A DNA stretch of 38,168 nt from Oscillospiraceae bacterium (GTDB taxonomy: Bacteria; Bacillota; Clostridia; Oscillospirales; Oscillospiraceae). The DNA lies in assembly GCA_022801715.1 (NCBI GenBank), contig JAAWSV010000023.1, forward strand, positions 1 to 38,168, given 5' to 3'. The number at the start of each line of letters is the position of its first letter. The stretch's first letter is position 1. Below the pieces are notes generated by a model. That model had not been told where the DNA came from, did no database searches, and was given only the letters and a program-made list of their open reading frames with translations. Shown here piece by piece: positions 8,401-16,322 of this stretch. Made by a program: the position numbers and the translations under genes.

Positions 8401-10692
8401 GCCGGAGATGGTGATGGTGCCATCCTTATTCTCCGCGGCAGTGACCTTGCCGCTCTTGAGGGCGTTCATCCCCGAGGCCACCTGCAGCTTGGCGTAGTCG
8501 CCGGTGAGGTCCACCTCGGTCTCGCCACGCTGGGGCTTGGGGTACTCCGCGCCCTCCTTCACCAAGGCCCAGTACACGGTACCGGCCTCGTTGAGGCGGA
8601 AGTTCAATCCCACACTGGTAGCAGCCACCTTGTTGGGCGTAGGCTCCACTAAAAATTCCGGCGGGGTCTTATCCACGGTGGTAAAGGGCATCTTCTGAAT
8701 GGCGGAGAAATTGGCCCCGTCGGCGTCGGTGAGCCAGAGGTAGAGATCATAGCTTTTCAGCTCCTCCAGCCGGTTGCTCACGTCAACGGCAATCTCCTTG
8801 TTCTGCTCGATATCCATCACGCCGTAGCCCAAGTGGCCGGTGATGCTGTTGGCCTTGAGCTGGTCGGTGGTGGGCGCCTTGGCCCCCTTGGGCAGGACAA
8901 TGTAGTAGAGCTTACAGCTCTTGTTGGGCATCACGGTGACCTGCGCCGCCGTGTCGGTAAGCCGGGAGAAGTAGGGATAGCCGGTGATAAAGGCGGGCTT
9001 TGTGTTATCCGGGGTAGTAAAGGCGATCACCTTTACAGGGCTCCGGTCGTCACGGCCGTCCACCATCACGGCGGAGAGGTAGTAGGACCCGCCTGGCTGG
9101 AGGCTGGCCACCTTGGAGGAGACGGTCTTGCTGGCGGCAGGGGAGGCCACGCTGCCCTTCTGCACAGCCACGGAACCGTAGGAGGAGGGGTGGATCAGCT
9201 CCTCGGCATCCACGGAACCGTCGCTGAGGGGGCTGACGGCCCAGTGGACGGTCCCCTGCTTGTTGGTCTGGAACAGGGCATTAAAGGTAGTGGGAGCCAC
9301 GTCATTGGCCACGGGATAACCGGCCAGAATCATGGGATCGCGGCTGGCCTCCTCGGCGGCGGCGGCATCCATCACCTGTCCATGGATGTTGGCGGTGATG
9401 CCCGGACGGATATTGATCTGATCGGGCAGCATGGTGATGGTGGAGCCGGGGGCGTTGACGTTCAGCGTCTTGATGTCGCCCTCGCCGGAGACGGCGGTGC
9501 CCACGTCAAGGTTCAGCGTCTTGATCTCGGCGCCCCGGTCGATGATCACACGGGAGTTGGGGGCGGCCTCGTCCACGGTCATATTCTCAATGGTGCCCTT
9601 GGCCAGACGCACGGTGGCGTTGGGGGTCTTGGTGATGACCTCCTCAATGCGGCCAGCCAAGTCCAGCTGGTCATTCTCGGACCCCTCAAAGGAGATCAGC
9701 TTCATACCGCTGCCCTGAGGGGTGTTGTCCTCCAAGTAGGCGGAGCCGGCCACCGTGACCTTGCCGATCTGGGTGACGCCGTCGGTGCGCAGGGACACAT
9801 ACTGGCCCCGCAGATTGTCCACCAGCAGCTCATCGGCGGTGACGTTGCGCATGAGGATACTCACGTCGCCCTTTTCGCCCACGCCGGTGCCCGCGGCAAT
9901 AATCCGGCCCAAGACGGTGACGTTCTCCAAGCGCACATCGCCAAGGCCCACGCCGCCAGTGACATAGAGATCACCGCTGATAACGGTGTCCTTCAGCGTC
10001 ACGCCGGGTGAGGTAATGGTCACGTTGCCAAAGACGCCGTCCAGGGTGTACTCCCCGGCCTCCTGCAGGGGGGTGCCCACGGTGCGGGTCATCAGGGCGG
10101 CCATCTCCGCCCGGGTGACAGACCGCTTGGGCTGGAAGGTGCCGTCCTCATAGCCGTCAATGAGGTAGTTCTCCGTGGCGGCCTTCACAATGCCCATGGC
10201 CCAGTTGCTCACGTTCCGCCCATCGGAGAAGTCAATCAGCTCACCGGGGGACTCCTTGAGCATCATGTTCCGCCCCAAGACGGCAGTGGCCATCTCACGG
10301 GTCAGGGTGCTGTTGGGAGAGGCAGTGGTAGGGGAGGTGCCGTTGATATAGTTGGCGGTATAGGCGATGGACACATCGTCATAGAACCAGTCCTCGGGCT
10401 TCACATCGGTGAAGGGAATACTGCTCTTCTCGTGGTAGCCGTAGGCCCGGTTGACAATGGCCATAAACTCCGCCCGGGTCAGCGCCCGGTTGGGCTCCGC
10501 CGTCTGGCTGGAGTTCATAAAGCCCCACTCCACCATCTGGTCTAAGTAGCCGTCCGCCCAGTGGGCCTCCGCCGTCACCGACAGATCCCACCCGGGCACA
10601 AGTCCCAGAACCATTACCAGTGCCAGCAGCAGGGACAGCGCCCGTGTTCTCCACAGGTGCCCTGCCGCCGCTCTCGCTCCTCGCTGCTTCAT
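5437..10692 (-). CDS. Giant SLH-domain surface protein with Ig-like modules
   Basis: 1751 residues. The start is set at 10692 because GGGAAAGGAGTTACATTC precedes it and a classic signal peptide follows (MKQRGARAA, then LSLLLALVMVLGLVPG, cleaved near VTAEA). Three SLH domains span about 44-215 (AHWADGYLDQMVEWG, FTDVKPEDWFYDDV, FSDGRNVSNWAMG). Residues ~220-440 are a repetitive V/T/D-rich region (NVTITSPGV, LKDTVISGDLYVTGG) that looks like a beta-solenoid. Several Ig- or fibronectin-like modules follow (DVWYVAQDKAGNYSVKV type), and the C-terminus is a T/G/N/P-rich linker. The 3' half (about 5580-7800) is visibly more AT-rich than the 5' half. Family knowledge supports attachment to the cell wall; function beyond a surface protein is unknown. 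Confidence 0.85.
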   Translation of the reverse strand: MKQRGARAAAGHLWRTRALSLLLALVMVLGLVPGWDLSVTAEAHWADGYLDQMVEWGFMNSSQTAEPNRALTRAEFMAIVNRAYGYHEKSSIPFTDVKPEDWFYDDVSIAYTANYINGTSPTTASPNSTLTREMATAVLGRNMMLKESPGELIDFSDGRNVSNWAMGIVKAATENYLIDGYEDGTFQPKRSVTRAEMAALMTRTVGTPLQEAGEYTLDGVFGNVTITSPGVTLKDTVISGDLYVTGGVGLGDVRLENVTVLGRIIAAGTGVGEKGDVSILMRNVTADELLVDNLRGQYVSLRTDGVTQIGKVTVAGSAYLEDNTPQGSGMKLISFEGSENDQLDLAGRIEEVITKTPNATVRLAKGTIENMTVDEAAPNSRVIIDRGAEIKTLNLDVGTAVSGEGDIKTLNVNAPGSTITMLPDQINIRPGITANIHGQVMDAAAAEEASRDPMILAGYPVANDVAPTTFNALFQTNKQGTVHWAVSPLSDGSVDAEELIHPSSYGSVAVQKGSVASPAASKTVSSKVASLQPGGSYYLSAVMVDGRDDRSPVKVIAFTTPDNTKPAFITGYPYFSRLTDTAAQVTVMPNKSCKLYYIVLPKGAKAPTTDQLKANSITGHLGYGVMDIEQNKEIAVDVSNRLEELKSYDLYLWLTDADGANFSAIQKMPFTTVDKTPPEFLVEPTPNKVAATSVGLNFRLNEAGTVYWALVKEGAEYPKPQRGETEVDLTGDYAKLQVASGMNALKSGKVTAAENKDGTITISGLEQEGAYDVWYVAQDKAGNYSVKVEKITIHTLDENPPVVKQYFTKHNGQDNTMNPMPNTDIVLEFSEGVRSGMKNTDGTSFLDLYNAIEQAGDGEKPALKDKLADVLSKTILFYQVTESGAPRLLTSRKAGDTEWVIDYRNAVVTSKEGKVSVIFTSEGADEERALNMESGATYFFRLMDITDTSTNYNAITPNPLDYDTIRNIKTEHVIPSFTTVFAQVSLSTFGLGSNDLPVTGAKATPVDFRIRMIPMSTSKVEEKMNFDLIFYTDSLIAYDLYYRVVDENGNEVSDKYLKLPDKADRKKMENGWVFLGNSGIVTPAEGMSGRSMNAHFNGCNASNFPTLKSLDDSNKVYYEFAISLKQKGTSTTREEWSGTVNFKVYAAAGTGTNLESLSRQLAVEKGWTDFLASGLNGNGGASIGTTRTGSDCLELSTPFADSAIPAFASGSPEWLEEGDTFLSMGLTLNRASTIYYVIAPVGGITTTLKGVTGQNDKIWDRVPDSGTDDSTSLDQPGTEDDPAVTAPDKLDIVQPPYANADIKTGKITYSGGQGRLDELVQGLKPLTKYYAYFVLQGTNTQPSEPYIFKFETKNISKPKITLNRVGSTGTVNVSTQVNSYLDYAMFTYQDLASNDTLSKTTLGEKLDSTVTAPSEDIKKLTIIEAMIREYQGGDSDPLNGYSLFDVYASSTFKAEVAYLIRSGSNDISAAVNGERTMTASKIETVNETQNMTKLTDYYFLAVAYHQASEEGTGDAFKAIGNVRVPETVPPAPIKENCSGTIYESGGKLRGSINITFDQDLYWTAGGSGSQNAAQAVYPTATTSAANTVSILDKLGGTAPGIEISTGKYALSVPGNAQAGPTGSFTINYEGLGDGDSIVLFGSGNIANSSGYTDSEHKLQVNFFRSETVNSQTGLKITTYTIRMTWGTELLFERSTTAQETTGGNNGGTSGGGTTGGSSPTTPTTPTNNQPNTNKPSSVLPDNFNPTTRPGS

Positions 10693-10928
10693 GAATGTAA
10701 CTCCTTTCCCGCTTGAAAAACTGTTGCTGATCTTACTCCATCTGTAAAAGCCCTCGGCGGAGCCTGCACTCCGCGCAAAAAATGGAATCATACTGTCTTT
10801 GTCCAAGTACCGCCCCGCCGACTGTGTTGGCGGGGCCTACGCTAAACATATGCTGTCGGTACATTTTCTTCACGCTGCGGCAAACCGAAAATCAAATCCC
10901 CGCTTGAAATCCGAGGATTTCAAACGAA
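10693..10928. other. Gap between PilZ gene and giant SLH gene
   Basis: No gene seen. It holds two inverted repeats: GCCCCGCC/GGCGGGGC (10812-10836) and the imperfect palindrome CGCTTGAAATCC-GA-GGATTTCAAACG (10901-10926), which sits just past the PilZ stop and may end that operon. No convincing -35/-10 pair for the SLH gene was found. Confidence 0.6.
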
Positions 10929-11513
10929 TCAGTCGATATTCTTCTCACTGACCTGGATGCTGAACACAGACTTGCGGATCATGATCTCCTCATCCAGAAT
11001 CAGGTCCACAAACCGGGCCGCCCACAGGGCCATCTCCCGGTCCGAGGGCAGGGAGCGGAGCATGCGCACCTTCAACAGCAGCGGCTCATCCGTCACCGGA
11101 AGTACCAGCTCCACCACCTCCTTCTCTATAAGGCTGGCCTCGGTGTAGAAGGCCACGCCGCCGCAGCTCAGATCCTTTCCCACCACCTTGCGGCAGCCCT
11201 TCCACCGGCCGGTTACCGGGTAGATCACACTCTCAAAATCCGTCAGGATGCGCAGGTTCTCGCGGGCCTCAGCGCCCAAGGCCGCCGTGGGCTGGATCAC
11301 CACCTGATCCCCCCGCTGGCGGATCACCAAGCCCCGCCGGGCCTGCGCCCTGTCGTCCATGCCGATCAGCTGCACATCCCGCCGGGCGGTGACGGTATCC
11401 GCCGAGCCCTGCAGGATACGCAGCTGCATCACATCCGCGTTGGCCGGGGATTCCAGCACCGCTTGGGCAATGGGGATGCCATTGCTGTCCAGTACTAAAT
11501 AGATCTGCTCCAT
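10929..11513 (-). CDS. PilZ-domain protein, predicted c-di-GMP receptor
   Basis: 194 residues. The C-terminal half is a PilZ domain with both ligand motifs intact: RxxxR (R84-E-N-L-R88) and DxSxxG (D114-L-S116-C-G-G119). The N-terminal 80 residues form a separate small domain (MEQIYLVLDSNGIPIAQAVL). PilZ proteins bind cyclic di-GMP, and in flagellated bacteria many slow or redirect the motor (YcgR type). The layout is YcgR-like (N-domain then PilZ), but the N-domain is not clearly YcgN. The ATG at 11513 overlaps the upstream stop as TGATG, and GGAAGGAGAGG precedes it, so it is translationally coupled to the FlhB-like gene. A GTG one codon earlier is possible. Domain call is firm; effect on motility is inference from context. 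Confidence 0.82.
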   Translation of the reverse strand: MEQIYLVLDSNGIPIAQAVLESPANADVMQLRILQGSADTVTARRDVQLIGMDDRAQARRGLVIRQRGDQVVIQPTAALGAEARENLRILTDFESVIYPVTGRWKGCRKVVGKDLSCGGVAFYTEASLIEKEVVELVLPVTDEPLLLKVRMLRSLPSDREMALWAARFVDLILDEEIMIRKSVFSIQVSEKNID

Positions 11514-11875
11514 CACACCTCTCCTTCCTGTGCCTTCGGCGCCTCTTGGGGCGGCTGCTCCAACTTCTGGCGCTCCCGTCGGGCCTTATCCGGGTCGTTG
11601 GGGTCAAAATTCAGAAAATACACATAAATCTCCACAATGGCCCGGTACAGAGAGTCCGGGATCTCCTGTCCCAAGGACAGCTGGGAGAGCATGGTGGCCA
11701 GCGAGTTGTCCTCGTACACCGGCACGCCGCTCTCCGAGGCCACCTCGATGATCTTTTCGGCCATATAGCCCATGCCGGAGGCCACCACCACCGGCGCGCC
11801 GCCCCTCTCGTCATAGCGCAGGGCCACGGCCCGGCCGCCGCCGGCGGATTTTGGGATGGAATCATACCTTGACAT
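11513..11875 (-). CDS. FlhB C-terminal-domain-like protein (FlhB2/YlqH type)
   Basis: 120 residues matching only the cytoplasmic C-terminal domain of FlhB/YscU export-switch proteins: AVALRYDERGGAPVVVASG, then AEKIIEVASESGVPVYEDNS, LATMLSQLSLGQEIPDSLY and AIVEIYVYF. The membrane part and the autocleaving NPTH sequence are absent. Such free-standing homologues (YlqH in Bacillus) occur next to FliK-like genes; in some bacteria they can partly replace the FlhB C-terminus. Its start lies 14 bases inside the FliK-like gene, and its stop overlaps the PilZ start, so all three are coupled. The chosen ATG gives MSRYDSIPKS; an upstream in-frame codon lies deeper in the overlap. A tail rich in E, Q, P and K follows the domain. 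Confidence 0.85.
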   Translation of the reverse strand: MSRYDSIPKSAGGGRAVALRYDERGGAPVVVASGMGYMAEKIIEVASESGVPVYEDNSLATMLSQLSLGQEIPDSLYRAIVEIYVYFLNFDPNDPDKARRERQKLEQPPQEAPKAQEGEV

Positions 11876-13301
11876 TGACGCCGCTCTCCCCCTCAAAAAT
11901 TTGCGGGAACACGCCGGAGATGGTCAGAGGTTTCGTCATCTCCTGCACCTGCACCCGGTTGGTCTTCAGGCCGTTCTCCGTGAGAATCCGGCCCAGCTCC
12001 CCCTCCACAAGGCCGGCGAAGGGGGACACCTTGGCCGGACAGTAGAGCTGGACATCCACCGTCTCCCGCTGGCAGCTGAGGACCATGTCGAAAAAGCCAA
12101 GGCCCTCAATATCAATCTTAAAGAGGAAGCGGATGGTGTTGTCCCGTCCGCCCCGGCCCTGCTTCAGATTCTCCTCGGCGTCCGGGTCCACCCACAGCTC
12201 ACCGAAGGCCATCTTCCCCTCCCACTCCACCGGGAGCATCACATGGGTCAGGGGCATATACACACTCTCGTTGACCAGAATCGCCGCCATGATGTTGCGG
12301 AAGGCCTCCTGCGCCTCCAGCCCGGCCCCGCCCTGCATGGCCCGCTGGGCGGTGAGGGCCAGCTGATTGGCAAACTGATCCCGGGCGGCCTCCTTGGCGT
12401 AGTTGCCGTTATCAATGAGCCGCAGCAGCGCCTCATCGCTGAAGGCCCCCAGCTTATCCCGCAGAACCGCGAGGCCGTTGAGCTGGTGGAAGGACTGGAG
12501 CAGTCCATCCACACCGCCGTTCTCGTAGCGGGAGATGTCCAGGGCCAGCATGGAGATCAGCGTGCGGCTGAGGCCCATGTCGTTGGTACGGCTGGTGTAG
12601 CTCCCGAGGAAGGGCAGGATGGTCCCCTGAAGGAGCTTCAGGGCCCCGGCCCGGTTCCCGCCGTTTAGAAGGTTCTCCAGCTGGGAGACCATAGGCAGAA
12701 GCTGGCTGCCCCAGCTGGCGGGGATGGCCCGGGTCAGCCGGGTCAGGGTCCGCAGCAGGTTCCCCTCGATGTGGTTGGTGGAGGTATAGTCGCTGTACCG
12801 CTTCAAAAACTGGAGGATGCTGGAGCGCAGCACCTCGGAGCTGCTGGAGCCGTAGGCCTCCCGCAGGATGGAGAACAGCGCCCCGCCGAAGCGGCTGGAG
12901 AGATTCATCTGGGAGAGGAAGAACTTCCCCAGCTGCCCCTCGTCCATCTTCAGCATGCGCATCAGCGCCGCCATGTCCGCGGCGGTGCCCTCCTCCACGC
13001 CGGAGGAGACCACCATCCCCTGATACATCTTCATAATCTCGGACATGGACTCCGAGAGGCCTGGGGTGTTGGCTAATCGCTGAAGAAAGGTGCGGAAATT
13101 GGAGTCGTATCGCAGGGCCCGGTCCGCGCCGCCGGCGTCCTGACTGTCCTGCCGCTCAGTACGGTTGTCCGGGCGGCTGACTCTTGTGGGGTCCGGCGCG
13201 TTTTGAATCTTGCTGTCGCCGGGGGTAACCGGCATATTCCGGTTGATATTTGTACTCTCATGACCGGGAACCGGATTGGTCACACCAAGCAGATTAGGCA
13301 T
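11862..13301 (-). CDS. FliK-like flagellar hook-length control protein
   Basis: 479 residues. The N-terminal ~70 residues are polar and low-complexity (N, P, D, R), then a long helical region, then a C-terminal FliK-type domain (about 335-425) with MAFGELWVDPDAEEN, FLFKIDIEGLGFFDMVLSC and VDVQLYCPA, and a last stretch LGRILTENGLKTNRVQVQEM. FliK proteins measure hook length and switch the export gate specificity through FlhB. Companion overlap with an FlhB-like gene is the usual context of this divergent family in Firmicutes. The start at 13301 (MPNLLG) is favoured because GGAGGG lies five bases upstream; an ATG 18 bases earlier has no such site. The central part has no recognised domain. It may be a second FliK-like protein rather than the cell's only hook ruler. 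Confidence 0.72.
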   Translation of the reverse strand: MPNLLGVTNPVPGHESTNINRNMPVTPGDSKIQNAPDPTRVSRPDNRTERQDSQDAGGADRALRYDSNFRTFLQRLANTPGLSESMSEIMKMYQGMVVSSGVEEGTAADMAALMRMLKMDEGQLGKFFLSQMNLSSRFGGALFSILREAYGSSSSEVLRSSILQFLKRYSDYTSTNHIEGNLLRTLTRLTRAIPASWGSQLLPMVSQLENLLNGGNRAGALKLLQGTILPFLGSYTSRTNDMGLSRTLISMLALDISRYENGGVDGLLQSFHQLNGLAVLRDKLGAFSDEALLRLIDNGNYAKEAARDQFANQLALTAQRAMQGGAGLEAQEAFRNIMAAILVNESVYMPLTHVMLPVEWEGKMAFGELWVDPDAEENLKQGRGGRDNTIRFLFKIDIEGLGFFDMVLSCQRETVDVQLYCPAKVSPFAGLVEGELGRILTENGLKTNRVQVQEMTKPLTISGVFPQIFEGESGVNVKV

Positions 13302-13338
13302 CGTGACCCTCCATTTCAATAAAAGTTAAAAAACATCT

Positions 13339-13365
13339 TAATTTTCTCCACGGTTCTGCCGATAT
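13339..13365 (+). promoter_or_regulatory. Sigma-28 promoter of the che operon
   Basis: TAAT (13339-13342), a 15-base spacer and GCCGATAT (13358-13365) match the flagellar sigma-28/SigD consensus TAAA-N15-GCCGATAT with one change. It lies about 85 bases before cheA in the divergent gap with the FliK-like operon. Confidence 0.82.
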
Positions 13366-13451
13366 ATCCAATGTGATAAAACCGTAGCGGGGGGAGACTG
13401 CCCATTTTCGCTCTCCCCGTAGGAATTACCAATGTGAAGGGGTGGCGTATT

Positions 13452-15533
13452 ATGGGTAGTGGCAACGACAGCATCTTAGATATGTATTTGTACGAGACAA
13501 ATACTCTTCTTGAGCAGCTGGACGGGATTCTTCTGGCCGCTGAACAGGCGGACACATTTTCTCAGGACAGCGTCAACGAGATCTTCCGCATCATGCACAC
13601 GGTGAAGGGCTCCTCCGCTATGATGGAGTTCTCCTCTCTGATGACGGTGGCCCACCGCATCGAGGACCTGTTCTTCGTGATCCGGGAGAAGACAATCGAG
13701 GTGGTGCCCGAGCAGCTCCGCCCGGAGCTCTTTGACATCGTTTTCCAAGCCGTGGATTTCTTCCGCGGTGAGATCGAAAAGGTGGAAAACGGAGAACCAC
13801 TCTCTCAGTCTATCGACAGTATCGTTAATAAAATTAATAGCTATATTGATAAAATTCAAGGGAACGCCCCCGCCGAACCGGCGCCGGCCCCCGCCGCCCA
13901 AGAGAAGGCGGAGGAGGCCGCTCCAGCCGCTCCGGCCGGCGCCGCCCTCAGCGCGGTAAACCCGGACTACCGCTTCGGTGTCCAGGTCTTCTTTGACGAG
14001 GGCAGCGGCATGGAGAACCTCCGGGCCTTCATGCTCCTCAGCAGCATCCGGGACTTCTGCACCGACTTCGTCGCGTCCCCCGAGAACGTGGAGAACGATC
14101 CCTCCACCTCCGAGATCATCGCCGATCAGGGCTTTGTGGTCTGGTTCCGCACCGCCGGCGAGCGGGACGCCGCCGTGGGCGCCGCCACCACCACCGGCTC
14201 TGTCCGGGCCTACCAGACCGTGGAGGCCAAGAGTGAGCCCGCTCCCGAGGAGATCAAGGCCCCTGTGGAGGAGAAGTCCGCTGCTGCAGAGGCCCCCAAG
14301 GCCGCCGCGGCCGCCCCCGCCGTCGCCAAGGCCCCCCAGCATGCCACCAAGGAGAGCCTGATCAGCGTGAGCCTTGGAAAGCTGGACCAGCTGATGGCGG
14401 TGGTCAGCGAGATCGTCATCACCGAGTCCATGGTCACCGCCTCCCCCGATCTGAAGGGGCTGCGCCTTGACAACTTCTCCAAGTCCGCCCGGGAGCTCCG
14501 CAAGCTCACCGACGATCTCCAGGATGTGAGTATGTCCCTCAGGATGGTGCCCGTTTCCAACACCTTCCAGAAGATGAACCGCATCGTCCGCGACATGTCC
14601 AAGAAGCTGGGCAAGCGGGCCAAGCTCACCCTCATCGGCGAGGACACCGAGGTGGATAAGACCATCGTGGACGGCATCAGCGACCCCATCATGCACATCG
14701 TCCGCAACTCCATGGACCACGGTCTGGAGGAGACGGAGGCCGACCGCATCGCCGCCGGCAAGGACCCGGTGGGCGAGATCACCTTGGCCGCCCGGCACAC
14801 CGGCAGCGAGGTCATCATCGAGATCCGGGACGACGGCAAGGGCGCGGACACCAAGGCCATTTTGAACAAGGCCATCCGGCAGGGTCTGGCGGACCCGGAC
14901 CACGAGTACAGCCAGAAGGACATCCTGAACTTCATGATGATGCCCGGCTTCTCCACCAACACCGAGGTCACCGAGTTCTCCGGCAGAGGCGTGGGCATGG
15001 ACGTGGTGAAGAAGAATGTGGCCGACGTGGGCGGCACCGTGTCCATCACCAGCGAGTGGGGCAAGGGCATGACCACCACGCTGAAGATCCCCCTGACCAT
15101 GGCCATCATGGACGGCATGGAGGTCAGCGTGGGAGAGAGCCTCTTCACCATTCCCATCAACAACATCCTCTCCAGCATGAAGGTGGGCGCCGGTGACATC
15201 ATCCACGACCCCGCCCAAGGCGAGATGCTGAAGATTCGGGACAACTTCTACCACGTGCTCCGTGCCAAGGACATCTTCCAGCTGGAGGACGGCCGGGAGA
15301 ACGTGGAGGAGGGCATCCTCATCTGGGTGGAGGCCGGTGAGCATTCCTACTGCCTGTTCGTCGATGAGCTCTTGGGCGAGCAGCAGATTGTGGTAAAGCC
15401 CCTGCCCAACTTCGTCAACAACTTCGGCATCAAGAACTACGGCATCACCGGGTGCAGTATCCTGGGTGACGGCAGCATCAGCATCATCTTGGATATCGCC
15501 AACCTCTACACCGCCGTTGAGAACGTATATTAA
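13452..15533 (+). CDS. cheA: Chemotaxis histidine kinase CheA
   Basis: 693 residues with the full CheA architecture. The P1 HPt domain carries phosphorylatable H49 (IMHTVKGSS). A P2-like CheY/CheB docking domain (about 175-260; YRFGVQVFFDEGSGMENLRAF) lies between A/P/E-rich linkers. P3 dimerisation helices (about 300-370) are followed by the P4 ATPase with N box (HIVRNSMDHGLE), G1 (IRDDGKGAD), F/G2 (FSGRGVGMDVV, GKGMTTTLKIP), and a P5 CheW-like domain. It autophosphorylates in response to receptors and passes phosphate to CheY and CheB. The start at 13452 uses GAAGGGGTGG; an ATG 18 bases upstream lacks a good site. First gene of the plus-strand chemotaxis cluster, behind a sigma-28 promoter. 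Confidence 0.96.
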   Translation: MGSGNDSILDMYLYETNTLLEQLDGILLAAEQADTFSQDSVNEIFRIMHTVKGSSAMMEFSSLMTVAHRIEDLFFVIREKTIEVVPEQLRPELFDIVFQAVDFFRGEIEKVENGEPLSQSIDSIVNKINSYIDKIQGNAPAEPAPAPAAQEKAEEAAPAAPAGAALSAVNPDYRFGVQVFFDEGSGMENLRAFMLLSSIRDFCTDFVASPENVENDPSTSEIIADQGFVVWFRTAGERDAAVGAATTTGSVRAYQTVEAKSEPAPEEIKAPVEEKSAAAEAPKAAAAAPAVAKAPQHATKESLISVSLGKLDQLMAVVSEIVITESMVTASPDLKGLRLDNFSKSARELRKLTDDLQDVSMSLRMVPVSNTFQKMNRIVRDMSKKLGKRAKLTLIGEDTEVDKTIVDGISDPIMHIVRNSMDHGLEETEADRIAAGKDPVGEITLAARHTGSEVIIEIRDDGKGADTKAILNKAIRQGLADPDHEYSQKDILNFMMMPGFSTNTEVTEFSGRGVGMDVVKKNVADVGGTVSITSEWGKGMTTTLKIPLTMAIMDGMEVSVGESLFTIPINNILSSMKVGAGDIIHDPAQGEMLKIRDNFYHVLRAKDIFQLEDGRENVEEGILIWVEAGEHSYCLFVDELLGEQQIVVKPLPNFVNNFGIKNYGITGCSILGDGSISIILDIANLYTAVENVY

Positions 15534-15593
15534 CGACCTGCAAAAACCGCCGACGGCCCCGTTTGCAGCTCGTACTTAGGAAGGAGACCAACC

Positions 15594-16070
15594 ATGTCTG
15601 AGGAAAATGTACTCTTTGCCACAGAAGCCGATGTAGAGGCCTTGGAGAGCGCGGCGGCAGAGGTTCAAACTGATAAATACCTGATCTTTGTTTCTGACGA
15701 GCTCCTCTATGGCATCGACGCCAACTTGGTGGTGGAGATCATCACCGACCACACCATCACCTACCTCCCCCGCCTGCCCCACTATGTCCGGGGCATCATC
15801 AACCTCCGCGGCCAGCTGATTCCCATCATTGACATCCGCCTGCGCTTAGGCAAGCCCCCCCGGGAGGACTGCTGCGTGGTGGTGGCCAACGTGGACAACA
15901 ACATGATCGGCATTCTGGTAGACGGCATGGAGAAGATGGTGGACGTGTCCAAGGAGGCCATCCTGCCCATGCCCACACACAGCAGTCAGATGCTGGTCTC
16001 CGGCATGTGCTCCCTCCCCGACAGCGGCACCATGCTGATCTTGGACTGCGACCAGCTGATCCACGGTTAA
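15594..16070 (+). CDS. cheW: Chemotaxis coupling protein CheW
   Basis: 158 residues of a single CheW domain, the adaptor joining CheA P5 to methyl-accepting receptors. Visible family signs: KYLIFVSDELLYGIDANLVVEII, the conserved LPRLPHYVRGIINLRGQLIPIIDIRLRLG core, and IGILVDGMEKMVDV. A 25-residue acidic N-terminal extension precedes the domain. AGGAAGGAGACC stands before the ATG, 60 bases after cheA, so it is probably cotranscribed with cheA. Confidence 0.95.
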   Translation: MSEENVLFATEADVEALESAAAEVQTDKYLIFVSDELLYGIDANLVVEIITDHTITYLPRLPHYVRGIINLRGQLIPIIDIRLRLGKPPREDCCVVVANVDNNMIGILVDGMEKMVDVSKEAILPMPTHSSQMLVSGMCSLPDSGTMLILDCDQLIHG

Positions 16071-16322
16071 GTTCTCTTACCGTCACCGCAAATCCGCCGT
16101 ATCCTAAGGTCCGACATAGGCGTGCGCGTCCCAAGGGGTCTGCGCTTTCGGCGCAAAAAAGTAAACACCACCCTGCGGGCCGCGCTCATCCCGATCTTTT
16201 CCGCTTGAAAGCGGCGCGGCCGCTTTCAAGCGACTTTGGCCACGCCCGGCCAAGTCCTTTACGCAAGTGGAGGCGGTATGCCGCCTTCATTTGAAGATAT
16301 TTTGAAAGGACGCTCAATACAT
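16071..16322. repeat. cheW-cheR gap with palindromic elements
   Basis: 252 bases without a gene. It holds a dispersed motif CGGCGCAAAAAAGTAAAC (16149-16166) and a 13-bp perfect hairpin with a five-base loop (CGCTTGAAAGCGG-CGCGG-CCGCTTTCAAGCG, 16202-16232). No T run follows, so read-through from cheW to cheR is likely. Confidence 0.6.

Noticed and set aside
7408-10011. Long plus-strand frames over the giant SLH gene
   Set aside because: Antisense frames created by high GC; low-complexity G/H/V content and no plausible start sites.
13476-15344. 622-codon minus-strand frame over cheA
   Set aside because: Antisense shadow of cheA, rich in H, G, D and V with no domain. Similar shadows lie over the aconitase (27151-28362), icd (28561-30144) and the transporter (32108-33589).
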